NCBI GenBank assembly: GCA_028282705.1
Contig: JANQHI010000006.1
Coordinates: forward strand, 1 to 64,000
Length of the DNA stretch: 64,000 nucleotides
From: Prolixibacteraceae bacterium
GTDB lineage: Bacteria; Bacteroidota; Bacteroidia; Bacteroidales; Prolixibacteraceae
Reading direction: 5' to 3'
Position numbers and translations under genes: made by a program. Below the pieces are notes generated by a model. The model was not told the DNA's origin. It made no database searches and saw only the letters and a list, made by a program, of their open reading frames with translations. This document shows positions 51,267-61,014 of the stretch, piece after piece (position 1 is the first letter of the stretch; each line of letters starts with the position of its first letter).

Positions 51267-51490
51267 TATTGTGTAAAATTGGAGTACAAGTACAAATATA
51301 CGCAATATAATTGTATTTGTGTTTAGTGTTTTGTGTATATTTGTATTTTAGGGTATGGAATATAATTAGGTTTCATTTATGTTGCCATTAAAGATAAGCT
51401 TATTATCCTAAGCCTATAAACACTGCAAAAAAGATTACTTTCAATTCCATAATATAGATTATAAACTATAGGCTTAACTGATCTTTTTTA

Positions 51491-51498
51491 TAGTTTTG
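51491..51498 (+). promoter_or_regulatory. Candidate -7 box for aspartate kinase
   Basis: TAGTTTTG matches TAnnTTTG and lies 24 bases before the ATG at 51523. No lysine riboswitch or attenuator is seen in the 217-bp gap before the gene. Confidence 0.45.
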
Positions 51499-51522
51499 TC
51501 ATATTAAATCTAAAGGTCAAAA

Positions 51523-52773
51523 ATGAAAATATTCAAATTTGGAGGTGCCTCAGTAAAAAGTGCCAGTGCTGTCAAAAATGTTGCTGAAATAATAGGTCAA
51601 TATAATGATAATATTGTAATCGTTGTTTCAGCAATGGGTAAAGTAACCAACCTGTTAGAAGAGCTAGTAAGGAATTATTTTTTCAACCAAAAAAAGAAGA
51701 AACAAAATATATTTAATGAATTCAAAAACTACCACCTGGCAATTATTGAAGAATTATTTGGTGAAGGTTGTGTCCCAGAGAGGGTAGCCAAACTTTTTTC
51801 CCAGTTGGAGGAGAAAACAAATTCATCACCTGGTGAAAATTATGATTTTGAATATGACCAGATAATCTATTTTGGGGAATTGTTTTCCACTACAATCATC
51901 AGTGAATATTTTCTGAGTATCAAGAAAAACATCCATTGGGTTGATGTAAAAGAATGTATAAAAACAGATAATTTGCATAGGGCAGCCAATGTAAACTGGG
52001 AGTTGAGCAAGAAATCAATTAAAGAAGTATTCTCGTTTTCAGGTACCAACCTTTACATTACACAAGGCTTTATTGGGTCTACAGAAGAAGGGGTTCCCAC
52101 ATCATTAGGTAGGGAAGGGTCAGATTTTACAGCAGCTATTTTAGGAAATGCCCTTGATGCAAAAGATGTTACCATTTGGAAAGATGTACCTGGGGTATTA
52201 AATGCTGACCCCAAGTTAATACAACCTACCCAAAAACTGAATGAATTGTCATACAGGGAAGCCATTGAAATGGCTCATTCTGGAGCCAAAGTAATCCATC
52301 CCAAAACCATCAAACCTCTTCAAAACAAGGATATTCCATTATGGGTTAAATCATTTGTTGATCCTGAAGCTGAAGGTACTTTGATCCATCCAGTTGGTTA
52401 TAAACTTGAACTCACGCCTGTGTATATTATCAAGCAGGAACAGGTGCTTATAACCCTCTCTCCCAGTGATTTCTCTTTTGTGGGGATTGATGATATCCAG
52501 GACGTGTTTACCCATTTTCCAGGGGTGAGGTTCAGGGTCAACATGTTCCAGCAATCAGCCATTGACTTAAACCTGGTTATCGACCATCCTGAATTTGGAT
52601 TGGATGATATTATTGCAGACCTGTCAAAAAACTATGAGGTTAAATACAATACTGGGCTTGAATTGGTTACCATAAGGTATTATACTGATGAGGTTGTTGA
52701 TAAACAAATTAAAGGGCGTAAAGTATATATTGAACAGAAAAGCAGGAAAACTGCCAGGTTGGTGCTGAAATAA
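51523..52773 (+). CDS. Aspartate kinase
   Basis: Catalyses the first step of the lysine/threonine/methionine pathway, phosphorylating aspartate. The 416-residue protein opens with KFGGASVKSASAVKN, has YFGELFSTTIISEY and GREGSDFTAAILGNALDA in the kinase domain (about 1-285), followed by two ACT domains (about 300-416) less regular than in LysC. It is a single-function form, not fused to homoserine dehydrogenase. The next pathway enzyme, asd, is at the right end of this window but on the other strand, not in an operon. Confidence 0.9.
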   Translation: MKIFKFGGASVKSASAVKNVAEIIGQYNDNIVIVVSAMGKVTNLLEELVRNYFFNQKKKKQNIFNEFKNYHLAIIEELFGEGCVPERVAKLFSQLEEKTNSSPGENYDFEYDQIIYFGELFSTTIISEYFLSIKKNIHWVDVKECIKTDNLHRAANVNWELSKKSIKEVFSFSGTNLYITQGFIGSTEEGVPTSLGREGSDFTAAILGNALDAKDVTIWKDVPGVLNADPKLIQPTQKLNELSYREAIEMAHSGAKVIHPKTIKPLQNKDIPLWVKSFVDPEAEGTLIHPVGYKLELTPVYIIKQEQVLITLSPSDFSFVGIDDIQDVFTHFPGVRFRVNMFQQSAIDLNLVIDHPEFGLDDIIADLSKNYEVKYNTGLELVTIRYYTDEVVDKQIKGRKVYIEQKSRKTARLVLK

Positions 52774-52979
52774 TCACGTGTTAGGAAAAACCAGGGAAAG
52801 TATTTTTAGCTTTATTTCTAAATAAATAATTATTTAACAGATTCAATCTCAAAAATATTGTAATTTTATTGGGGTATGTTTTACATATAAATCAAAAATG
52901 TGCTAACATGTGAATGAAGGGCGATCAAGCTTTTCTAAAATTTTTAAATAATTTTTGGGTACTTGAAAATTTCAAAAGG

Positions 52980-54278
52980 ATGAAACAAAAGAAAATACTT
53001 CCTTATGCCATAGTACTATTAGTTGTAGCAATCATATTACTGGTAGTTGGTAAAAATGCTGGATGGTTTGGTAGTTCAGTTACTGTTAAAGTTGCAACAA
53101 AAGTTGTTGAAAGTAAGACTATTACTGAGTTAATTACTGCCAATGGCAAAATACAACCTGAGACTGAAGTAAAAATAAGCCCTGATGTTTCAGGAGAAAT
53201 TATTGAATTATATGTAGAAGAAGGGAATGAAGTTACCAAAGGAGACCTTTTGGTGATTATCAAACCTGATGTATATATTTCAGCTTTGAACAGGATGGAG
53301 GCCACATTAAATTCAGCTAAAGCAAGGCTTGCCCAGGCTGAAGCACAAGAAATTGAAAGGGGGCTATCTTTTAAAAGGGCTAAGCAATTATTTGAAAAGG
53401 GTACCATACCTGCATCTGAATTTGAAACAGCTGAGTCCTCATACAAAGTGGCTAAATCAGAAGTAAAAGCAGCCCAGTTTTCTGTGAAAAGTGCAGAGGC
53501 TTCAGTAGCTGAAGCACAAGAACAATTGACGAAAACAAAAATTTATGCCCCAATTTCAGGAACTATATCACGCCTAAATGTTGAAAAAGGAGAACGTGTA
53601 GTAGGTACCAATATGTATGCCGGTACTGAGATGATGGTGATTGCCAACCTTGACCTGATGGAGGTAAAAGTGGAGGTGAATGAGAATGATATTGTAAAAG
53701 TAGCTAAAGGAGATACTGCTTTGGTTGAAGTGGATGCTTACCTTAAAAGGAAATTTAAAGGGATAGTTACTGAGATAGCTAATTCAGCAAATACAACAGG
53801 GGCAACAACTGACCAGGTCACAAATTTTGATGTAAAAGTTTTGCTTCTTAAAAATTCTTATGCTGATTTGTTCAATGAGAATGAAAACAGTTTTTACCCA
53901 TTTCGCCCAGGAATGTCAGCAACTGTTGATATTCAAACAGAAACCCGGGAAAATGTAATTTCAGTTCCAATCCAGGCTGTTACAACAAGGCTTGTGAATG
54001 AAGAGAAAGATAAGGAAGAAGGGCCTGAAAATAGGGATAGAGACAAAAAAGAACCTGAAGAAAAAGAAGAAGTTGTATTTGTTCTGGGAGATGATGCCAG
54101 GGTAAAAAAAGTTAAAGTTGAAACAGGTATCCAGGATAATAATTTTATTGAAATAATAAAAGGGCTGGAATCTGGAAATGAAATAGTGGTGGCACCTTAT
54201 AATGCAATTACCAGGAATTTAAAAGATAGCATTGTGGTGGAAGTGGTAAAAGAGGAAGATTTATATAAAAAGAAATAA
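52980..54278 (+). CDS. HlyD/RND-type periplasmic adaptor protein
   Basis: A 432-residue membrane fusion protein: one N-terminal helix (YAIVLLVVAIILLVVG), a biotinyl-lipoyl domain (GKIQPETEVKISPDVSGEII), a helical hairpin (about 100-190; LNSAKARLAQAEAQEIERGL) and barrel/proximal domains. A charged insertion near residue 345 (KDKEEGPENRDRDKKEPEEK) is unusual. The ATG at 52980 is preceded by AAAAGG. No ABC permease or TolC gene follows, although MacA-type adaptors usually have one, so its partners are elsewhere or not encoded here. Confidence 0.88.
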   Translation: MKQKKILPYAIVLLVVAIILLVVGKNAGWFGSSVTVKVATKVVESKTITELITANGKIQPETEVKISPDVSGEIIELYVEEGNEVTKGDLLVIIKPDVYISALNRMEATLNSAKARLAQAEAQEIERGLSFKRAKQLFEKGTIPASEFETAESSYKVAKSEVKAAQFSVKSAEASVAEAQEQLTKTKIYAPISGTISRLNVEKGERVVGTNMYAGTEMMVIANLDLMEVKVEVNENDIVKVAKGDTALVEVDAYLKRKFKGIVTEIANSANTTGATTDQVTNFDVKVLLLKNSYADLFNENENSFYPFRPGMSATVDIQTETRENVISVPIQAVTTRLVNEEKDKEEGPENRDRDKKEPEEKEEVVFVLGDDARVKKVKVETGIQDNNFIEIIKGLESGNEIVVAPYNAITRNLKDSIVVEVVKEEDLYKKK

Positions 54279-54298
54279 GTAAACCTAAAAATAATTCT

Positions 54299-54323
54299 AA
54301 GGCTGGTTTTTCCAGCCTTTTTT
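54299..54323 (+). terminator. Terminator after the adaptor gene
   Basis: AAGGCTGG and CCAGCCTT form an 8-bp stem with a T-rich loop followed by TTTTT. It lies 21 bp past the stop codon. Confidence 0.85.
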
Positions 54324-54349
54324 ATGCTTGCCGGCTCCAAAACAGCCTC

Positions 54350-55486
54350 TTATTTTCCCTCAAAATAATCACGTGAGGTAATGGTATTGTTTTCAGCAAT
54401 TGCAGATTTTACAATCAGTTTTGTTGATTCCTTTATTTCAACACCATCCTTTTTGTAGGTTTTATTGAGGGATAGGTCTTCTACACCTTTATTGTTATAG
54501 TTCACAGAAAAATCATAAGCAACATCAGTGATAAAATTGTTATTATCAGCACTAATTGCCAAGCCCCTTCCCAATTGGTTTTGTTTTGGGGCAGAAACCC
54601 AGCACTCGATCCTCATCACAGCATAATTATTTTTGTTGATGTATATTTTCCCTTCAAATTGATTGGCATAAAAATCACCTGTGCCTTCAAATGTAGGGGC
54701 TAATTGTTTAAAACCAACCAGCCAAGTTGAAACCCCTTTGTAAGTGGGTTCTTCTTCCATGCTTAATATGTAAGAATTTAGCAAGCTGGGGTTTAAAATG
54801 GAAGAGGCAGACCTGGCAAAATCAAGGTTCAATAGCTCGTCAAGGTTTGTATTACCATCATACAGGCTGTAACTTTCAAAGTTCTTTTTGACATTAGAAA
54901 AACGGTAATTCCTGTTTTGGTAAGCATCTAGTTTTGATGGAGCCTCATAGCCATTTTTGTCTGTAATTTCAACTGTTGCATCACGTTTTTTTGATTTCCC
55001 TTCTGCAATTTTTTTCCATGAATAATCACATACCATAGTAAAAAGGCCATCCTGGAAGTTTTTATGGATATTTTCAGATGCAGTTCTCAATATCCTCAAC
55101 AACACTTTTGATTGGGCATTAATATCAATATCATCAATACTGTAAGATTGGGCTTCAAGCCTTACCAGGGCAAACTCCTTTCCAAATAACTGGGATACTG
55201 GGAGGGTTTTATTTTTAAAACCAACAGCAGAAAAGAAAATTTGATACTCCTTGAACTCTTCAGGGATTTTCAGTTCAAACTCACCTTCAGCATTGCTGGC
55301 AGTGCCATAATATGTTCCTTCTAGCCCAATGTTTGTATAAGCAACAGGGTTGCCTGAATTATCTACAACTTTACCAACCAAGGTAGCTGCTACATTTCCT
55401 TCCTGGGCATTGGCTGCCAAACTGCCAATAACAAATACCAATAAAATTAAACTCCACTTTGATTGCTGTCCTATTATTTGTTTCAT
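54350..55486 (-). CDS. Exported carboxypeptidase-like regulatory domain protein, 378 aa
   Basis: A signal peptide (residues 1-27) is followed by a carboxypeptidase-like regulatory domain (about 35-115; GKVVDNSGNPVAYTNIGLEG, NAEGEFELKIPEE). The rest, about 260 residues, is beta-rich (YNKNNYAVMRIECWVSAP-type strands) and may form a small outer-membrane or periplasmic beta structure. Many Bacteroidota encode such proteins with no assigned function. Convergent with the adaptor gene. Confidence 0.78.
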   Translation of the reverse strand: MKQIIGQQSKWSLILLVFVIGSLAANAQEGNVAATLVGKVVDNSGNPVAYTNIGLEGTYYGTASNAEGEFELKIPEEFKEYQIFFSAVGFKNKTLPVSQLFGKEFALVRLEAQSYSIDDIDINAQSKVLLRILRTASENIHKNFQDGLFTMVCDYSWKKIAEGKSKKRDATVEITDKNGYEAPSKLDAYQNRNYRFSNVKKNFESYSLYDGNTNLDELLNLDFARSASSILNPSLLNSYILSMEEEPTYKGVSTWLVGFKQLAPTFEGTGDFYANQFEGKIYINKNNYAVMRIECWVSAPKQNQLGRGLAISADNNNFITDVAYDFSVNYNNKGVEDLSLNKTYKKDGVEIKESTKLIVKSAIAENNTITSRDYFEGK

Positions 55487-55684
55487 ACCTAAAAATCTTT
55501 ATTCCTTAGAATTTTCTAAAATTACAAATAAATACAATTCCACTATTCTTATAACGTTATTATAGCAGTGTATTATTTTTATCTTTGTAAAACTTAATAG
55601 AAATTTTATGAAATTGGTTCAACTTCAATATGGCAAGGGATAACAAAATTCATAATTTTTCTGAAAACAAAATAGATTTAACAA

Positions 55685-56341
55685 ATGAATAGGAGCGTAA
55701 TTACCATATTATTGACTGGGTTTGTGATTTTCTTTTCCTCTTGTGTAGCCAAGAAAAAATATTTGGAAATGGAAAAGGGAAGGTTAAATGCTGAACAAAA
55801 AGTGCGCGAATTAACAACAGAGAATAATGCAAAAGCAGAACGCATAAAAACAATCCTGGCTGATTATGAAAAACTAAAAGCAGAACTCTTAGGAAGCAAT
55901 GCTGTGAAAGACCAATACATTGATTCATTAAATAAAGAAGTGTTTATTTTAAGGTCAAATATCAGCCAGAAAAGTGAAACCATGGAAGAAAAGAATTATG
56001 CTTTTGAATTTGAAAAACGAAGGCTAAACAATACCCTGGTTGAGCGTGACAGGCGGATAAAGTCAATGCAGGCAGAGATCACACGCCTTGAAAATAATAT
56101 AAAGGAAAAAACCATTACCATTGAGCAAGGAGAATTTGACCTTAATGAAGCAAAGAATGAGCTAAAAGTGATGGAAGGCTTAAAACAAAGGCAAGAAGAA
56201 TCAGCAAATGCTTTGGAAGGAAGATTAAAAAAATCCCAGGATGAAGTAGCTGCATTAAAAGCCCAAATGAAAGAAAAAGATGCTGAGATAACCAGGCTAA
56301 GCAATACAGTTAAATTATTGAAAAAAGAATTAGGGAGTTAG
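55685..56341 (+). CDS. Coiled-coil lipoprotein, 218 aa
   Basis: A lipobox signal (ILLTGFVIFFSSCVAKKKY, Cys at 20) precedes an almost continuous coiled coil from about 25 to the end (KVRELTTENNAKAERIKTIL, EKDAEITRLSNTVKLLKKEL). The N-terminal layout matches OmpA-family lipoproteins of Bacteroidota, but the peptidoglycan-binding OmpA domain expected after the coil is absent; the frame ends cleanly. It could span the periplasm as a tether or be a shortened relative. Confidence 0.75.
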   Translation: MNRSVITILLTGFVIFFSSCVAKKKYLEMEKGRLNAEQKVRELTTENNAKAERIKTILADYEKLKAELLGSNAVKDQYIDSLNKEVFILRSNISQKSETMEEKNYAFEFEKRRLNNTLVERDRRIKSMQAEITRLENNIKEKTITIEQGEFDLNEAKNELKVMEGLKQRQEESANALEGRLKKSQDEVAALKAQMKEKDAEITRLSNTVKLLKKELGS

Positions 56342-56389
56342 CCTTTGTCCAACATAAAAAGCTATTATTAACCTAAACCTATATTACTG

Positions 56390-56998
56390 ATGAATCATTT
56401 TAAAATATTTTTGACAATCTTTTTGTGTGCAACATTGTCTACATTCTCTGTTCAGGGGAAAGAGTATAAATCTATTTTTAATGGGAAAAACCTTAAAGGG
56501 TGGCAAATCCATGGTACTGAAAAATGGTATGTTGAAGATGGGCTATTGATATGTGAAAGTGGACCAGATAAAGAATATGGATATCTTTCAACTGAAAAGT
56601 TTTATGATGATTTTGAATTAACCCTTGAGTTTAAGCAACAATCTGATGGGAACAGTGGTGTATTTTTCAGGTCAACTTTTGAAGGCACAAAAGTAAGTGG
56701 TTGGCAGGTTGAAGTGGCTCCCCCAGGGCATGGCACAGGAGGTATTTATGAATCTTATGGAAGGGGTTGGCTTATTCAAATCCCTGAGGGAAAAGAAGAT
56801 ATCCTGAAAATGGGGGAATGGAATAAAATGAAAATAAAGGCTGTGGGTGGCCATGTAACAACCTGGTTGAATGGAGCTCAGATGGTTGACATTAAGGATG
56901 AGAAAATAGCCAAAGGCAAAGGTTCAGTAGCTTTGCAAATACATTCAGGTGGAGGCATCAAAGTACTCTGGAAGAATATCAAAATAAAGGAATTATAA
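56390..56998 (+). CDS. DUF1080 (3-keto-disaccharide hydrolase-like) protein
   Basis: A 202-residue exported protein with a signal peptide (1-22) and the DUF1080 concanavalin-like fold: SIFNGKNLKGWQIHGTEKWY, SDGNSGVFFRSTF, GTGGIYESYGRGWLIQIPEG and VTTWLNGAQMVDIKDEKI. Members hydrolyse or bind 3-keto-glycosides and related sugars in the periplasm. It starts 48 bp after the coiled-coil lipoprotein gene on the same strand. The substrate is not known. Confidence 0.88.
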   Translation: MNHFKIFLTIFLCATLSTFSVQGKEYKSIFNGKNLKGWQIHGTEKWYVEDGLLICESGPDKEYGYLSTEKFYDDFELTLEFKQQSDGNSGVFFRSTFEGTKVSGWQVEVAPPGHGTGGIYESYGRGWLIQIPEGKEDILKMGEWNKMKIKAVGGHVTTWLNGAQMVDIKDEKIAKGKGSVALQIHSGGGIKVLWKNIKIKEL

Positions 56999-57061
56999 CA
57001 TAGGTTTTCTTCTATGAACTTTTATGATTTGGAAGGATATGCTTCATCTGTTTCCTATCCT

Positions 57062-57107
57062 TCTCCCCAAGTTTTAGGGGAGATGTCATCAGTTATCTTA
57101 CTGATGA
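57062..57107. terminator. Double hairpin between convergent genes
   Basis: TCTCCCC pairs with GGGGAGA (57062-57083) and TCATCAGT with ACTGATGA (57086-57107), two adjacent stems between the DUF1080 gene and the leftward gene that follows. They probably end transcription from both sides and may be part of a repeat. Confidence 0.5.
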
Positions 57108-57121
57108 TAGAGGGGTAACAT

Positions 57122-57898
57122 TTACCTCAACCTACCTTCACGTTTATAAATTTCAAAATATTCCCTAATTGTTGCCCTGACTTCATAGTCACTTGATGTG
57201 TAAGCCAATACTTGCTTGCTATTGAACCATATCATAAACTCATCTGCCTGTGATTCATTCATGCCAGTAAGCATCATCACTTTTTCCTTGTTGTAGTTTT
57301 GGGAATGCAATTCCCAGTTTTTCTCAAGAGCCACGGCTTGCCTTACAGCCCTTTTCCTTTTCTCTTTTTTGCTGAGGTAATACTGCCAATAGGAAACAGG
57401 GTTAAATAGGGCTGCCAATACAGGAGGTTTCTTATTAAATGCATCACCACGCAATTCTGTGGGTACATCTGTGGGCTTTCCATATTGGTCACCTCCAAGG
57501 TTTACTTTTTGTTTTTCTCCTGTTACAGTAACTTCATTAATGGGAAAAACAACAGGTTGCAATAAAATGGTTAAAACACTGTCCTCCCTATGGGTTGGAG
57601 GGATACCCACAGTTTCATCAACAAACCCAACTGCCGAGATTTTCAGGCTGTCAATGTTAAGCATATCTATGGTGAAGTAACCTTCTATATTGGTAGTTGT
57701 ACCACCATGGGTCCTGGGGTTTACCACATGGGCATAAGGAACAGGCAACTTGTCAGCTAAATTTATGATCCTGGCTTTTAGGCGTAAAGGCATGGGGTCA
57801 ATTTCAAAGCCACTATCATAAGCGTCCTCAAATTGGGCATATAAAGAGGTAGTTAAACTCCCCAAAAAAACCAGGAATATGATTTTTATTGCCTTCAT
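57122..57898 (-). CDS. Exported carboxypeptidase-like regulatory domain protein, 258 aa
   Basis: It has a signal peptide (IIFLVFLGSLTTSLYAQF), then a regulatory domain (about 38-125; RIINLADKLPVPYAHVVNPR, GGTTTNIEGYFTIDMLN) and a C-terminal helical, basic region (SKKEKRKRAVRQAVALEKNW, LTGMNESQADEFMIWFNSKQ). Similar proteins are widespread in Bacteroidota; the function is not established. Leftward and upstream of valS on the same strand with a 160-bp gap containing a palindromic repeat. Confidence 0.78.
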   Translation of the reverse strand: MKAIKIIFLVFLGSLTTSLYAQFEDAYDSGFEIDPMPLRLKARIINLADKLPVPYAHVVNPRTHGGTTTNIEGYFTIDMLNIDSLKISAVGFVDETVGIPPTHREDSVLTILLQPVVFPINEVTVTGEKQKVNLGGDQYGKPTDVPTELRGDAFNKKPPVLAALFNPVSYWQYYLSKKEKRKRAVRQAVALEKNWELHSQNYNKEKVMMLTGMNESQADEFMIWFNSKQVLAYTSSDYEVRATIREYFEIYKREGRLR

Positions 57899-58006
57899 GG
57901 TTAAAGTATCAGCTTTTCAAAAATAGTTTTTCAAAGTGTATGCCACAAATTGGTAACATTTTTTAACTGCATTTTAACCTTGGTTAAGGAAAGGGAAGGA
58001 TAGTTA

Positions 58007-58043
58007 GTCAGGGCTTTACTCCAAGTAAAACCCTTATTAACAG
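58007..58043. repeat. Palindromic repeat, ACTCCAAGT family (copy 3)
   Basis: GGGCTTTACT-CCA-AGTAAAACCC is a stem with the same ACTCCAAGT centre as copies 1 and 2 but different arms that still pair, followed by TTATTAACAG. It lies between two leftward genes. It shares the outer AGTCAGGG/CCCT layout with the asd terminator. Confidence 0.6.
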
Positions 58044-58058
58044 TGGATATGTGGGGTT

Positions 58059-60731
58059 TTACTTCAACCCTGCAATCCTCTCTTCTAGTACCTTTATTTT
58101 GGATTCAGTATCAGCTTTTTTAGCTTTTTCTTTATTGACAACAGCCTCTGGGGCATTGTTTACAAAATGCTCATTGCTTAATTTTTTATTAACTGAATTC
58201 AGGAACCCTTTGGCATATTTTAACTCTTCTTCCAGCTTTTTCAGTTCTTCTTCTGTGTCAATTAAATTGCTAAGTGGGATATAGAAATTGGTTGATTTTA
58301 CCCTAAAAGATGTAGTACCCTTAACTTCTTCTTTTACTTCTTCCATATTAGTGAGGTTTCCTAGTTTTGAAAGGATACTCTCAAATTCTTTATGATAGCC
58401 TTTATTCCCTATCTGAATGAAAAGTTCCAGTTCTTCTTTGTTGGGAATATTCTTTTCAAGCCTAATCTTTCTTATTCCTGAAATGGCTTCTTTAACATCT
58501 TCAAAAGCTGCAAGCAGTTTTTTATCGAATTTTTTTGCTTCAGGAATCCTTTCAACCATAATGCTCTCCCCTTCTTTCCTCTCTTTCATGTATTGCCAGA
58601 TTTCTTCAGTAATAAAGGGCATAAATGGGTGGAGCAGCCTTAACAACTGGTCAAACAACTCAATCAATTCTGCATAAGTATTGGCATCAATGGGTTGCTG
58701 GTATGCAGGCTTAACTATTTCAAGCAACCAACCTGAAAACTCATCCCTGACAGTGGTATAAATAGTCATCAAAGCATCAGATATCCTGAATTTTTCAAAA
58801 TGGTCATCCAGGGTAGCAGTTACCTCGTTTAGTTTATTCCTGAACCAATTAATAGCCAGTTTTGAATGAAGAGGTTGCTCAATGGTTTCATCAACTTCCC
58901 AGTTTTTAACCAGCCTGAAAGAGTTCCATATTTTTGTAGCAAACCCACTTCCTTGCTGTGGTAGGCTTTCATCAAATAAAAGGTCACCTCCAGCAGGGGA
59001 GCACAATAACATACCTACGCGAACACCATCAGCCCCATATTTTTTGATCAGGTCCAGTGGGTCAGGTGAATTACCCAATGATTTTGACATTTTTCTTCTT
59101 TGGGCATCCCTTACCATTCCCGTGAAATAGACATTTTTGAAGGGGAATGTATTTTTGTATTCATATCCTGCAATGATCATTCTGGCCACCCAGAAGAATA
59201 TAATATCTGGTGCAGTGATCAGGTCGCTGGTTGGGTAATAATAGTTTACCTCTTCATTATCAGGTTTTCTGATACCATCAAAAACAGAAATAGGCCATAA
59301 CCAGCTTGAGAACCAGGTGTCCAATACATCATCATCCCGTGTAAGGGAAAAGCCTCCCCCTTCCCCTCCTAAGGAGGGGTGTTTTTCAAGTGCCAGTTTT
59401 CTGGCATCCTCTTCACTTGCTGCAACTACATACCCATAATTTTTAGCTCCCTCTCCTTTTGTGAGGGTTGGAGAGGGGCTTATGTACCAAACAGGTATCT
59501 GGTGTCCCCACCATAATTGGCGGCTAATGCACCAATCCTTGATGTTGCCCATCCAATGTTTGTATATGTTTTTAAATTTTGGAGGATGGAATTGGATGGT
59601 ATCATTCATCACATTTTCAAGGGCAGGCTTTACCAGCTCTTCCATTTTCAGGAACCACTGGGCTGATAATTTAGGTTCAATTACTTCATCTGTCCTTTCA
59701 GAGAAACCTACCTTGTTGGTATAATCTTCAATTTTTGCCAGGGTTCCCTCTTTTTCAAGGTCAGCCACAATTTTTTCACGTACAGCAAACCTGTCTTCAC
59801 CAATATAAATTTGGGCTTTTTCACTGAGTGTACCATCATCATTGAAAATATCTACAGATTCCAAGTTATGCCTCATACCAATTTCATAGTCATTGATATC
59901 ATGGGCAGGCGTGATCTTAAGGCAGCCAGTCCCAAATTCCATATCCACATAGCTGTCTTCAATAATGGGAACAGAGCGTTTGATCAATGGGACTAGTACC
60001 CTTTTCCCCTTTAGGTTCTTAAACCTTTCATCTTCAGGGTTTATACACACTGCTGTATCTCCCAGGATGGTCTCAGGGCGAGTGGTTGCAATGGTTACAA
60101 ACTCATTTTCTTCCCCCTCAACCTGGTATTTCAGATAATATAATTTTGATTGTACTTCCCTATAAATTACCTCTTCATCAGAAAGGGCAGTTTTGGCTGA
60201 TGGATCCCAATTTACCATCCTGACTCCCCTGTATATCAACCCTTTTTTATATAGGTCAACAAATACTTTGATCACAGACTCACTCCTGGCTTCATCCATG
60301 GTGAAGGCTTTCCTGTCCCAGTCACAAGAGGCTCCCAGTTTTTTTAGTTGCTCCAGGATGATCCCTCCATGCAGGTGGGTCCATTCCCAGGCATGCTCCA
60401 AAAATTCTTCCCTTGAAAGGTCATATTTATCAACCCCTTTTTCTTTTAATTTATTTACCACTTTGGCTTCAGTGGCAATTGAGGCATGGTCAGTCCCGGG
60501 TACCCAGCAGGCATTTTTACCCTTCATGCGTGCCCTCCTGGCAAGTATATCCTGTATGGTATTATTGAGCATATGCCCCATGTGTAAAACCCCAGTTACA
60601 TTAGGTGGAGGTATCACAATGGTATAAGGTTCTTTTTCATTTGGAACTGAATGGAAAAACTTATTGTCCATCCAGTATTGATACCACTTTTCCTCAACTG
60701 ACCCAGAGGAATATTTGCTAGGAATTTCCAT
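58059..60731 (-). CDS. valS: Valyl-tRNA synthetase with repeat-derived insertions
   Basis: Class I synthetase for tRNA-Val, 890 residues from the ATG at 60731. The HIGH motif is [14 protein letters not shown] (about 45), the KMSKS motif [11 protein letters not shown] (about 548), and an editing domain and C-terminal coiled coil are present. Between [10 protein letters not shown] and [12 protein letters not shown] two unusual segments, [12 protein letters not shown] (about 418-429) and [14 protein letters not shown] (about 450-463), are encoded by two inverted copies of a G+C-rich palindromic repeat. The frame stays open, so the gene is probably functional with the insertions. Confidence 0.94.
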   Translation of the reverse strand: MEIPSKYSSGSVEEKWYQYWMDNKFFHSVPNEKEPYTIVIPPPNVTGVLHMGHMLNNTIQDILARRARMKGKNACWVPGTDHASIATEAKVVNKLKEKGVDKYDLSREEFLEHAWEWTHLHGGIILEQLKKLGASCDWDRKAFTMDEARSESVIKVFVDLYKKGLIYRGVRMVNWDPSAKTALSDEEVIYREVQSKLYYLKYQVEGEENEFVTIATTRPETILGDTAVCINPEDERFKNLKGKRVLVPLIKRSVPIIEDSYVDMEFGTGCLKITPAHDINDYEIGMRHNLESVDIFNDDGTLSEKAQIYIGEDRFAVREKIVADLEKEGTLAKIEDYTNKVGFSERTDEVIEPKLSAQWFLKMEELVKPALENVMNDTIQFHPPKFKNIYKHWMGNIKDWCISRQLWWGHQIPVWYISPSPTLTKGEGAKNYGYVVAASEEDARKLALEKHPSLGGEGGGFSLTRDDDVLDTWFSSWLWPISVFDGIRKPDNEEVNYYYPTSDLITAPDIIFFWVARMIIAGYEYKNTFPFKNVYFTGMVRDAQRRKMSKSLGNSPDPLDLIKKYGADGVRVGMLLCSPAGGDLLFDESLPQQGSGFATKIWNSFRLVKNWEVDETIEQPLHSKLAINWFRNKLNEVTATLDDHFEKFRISDALMTIYTTVRDEFSGWLLEIVKPAYQQPIDANTYAELIELFDQLLRLLHPFMPFITEEIWQYMKERKEGESIMVERIPEAKKFDKKLLAAFEDVKEAISGIRKIRLEKNIPNKEELELFIQIGNKGYHKEFESILSKLGNLTNMEEVKEEVKGTTSFRVKSTNFYIPLSNLIDTEEELKKLEEELKYAKGFLNSVNKKLSNEHFVNNAPEAVVNKEKAKKADTESKIKVLEERIAGLK
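59347..59381 (-). repeat. REP-like palindromic repeat inside valS (copy A)
   Basis: On the minus strand CCCCTCCTTAGGAGGGG then GGGGGAGGCTTTT, differing from the intergenic copy at 32147-32181 at only a few positions. It reads in frame in valS and encodes [13 protein letters not shown]. Confidence 0.7.
59446..59482 (+). repeat. REP-like palindromic repeat inside valS (copy B)
   Basis: On the plus strand CTCCCTCTCCTTTT, GTGAGGGTTGGAGAGGGGCTT, related to the same family but more diverged. It is inverted relative to copy A, 64 bp away, and encodes [11 protein letters not shown] on the valS strand. Confidence 0.55.
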
Positions 60732-61014
60732 GTTTGAAACAATCAAAAATTAAAGCTGCAAATGTACAAGGAAAATAGGAAAAGACAAAGGCTAAAGCTC
60801 TACTCAAAATACTTAAAGTAAACATGGCTTCATGTTTTGCAAAATAATTCCTTTGGTAGGTAGAATTTGTGCTTATGTTTGTTTTTTAACCTCTTTTATT
60901 CTTCTCTTTTTGTTAGGATTTATCTACTTAAAGTTTGAGAAATATTGAATCTCCATGCCCAGATAGAATTCCAATACAGATCAATAAACAATTGATTAAC
61001 AAAGAATCTAAAAA

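Noticed and set aside
51523-52773. Lysine riboswitch before aspartate kinase
   Set aside because: The leader after the likely promoter is only about 20 bases, too short for one, and no matching structure is seen upstream.
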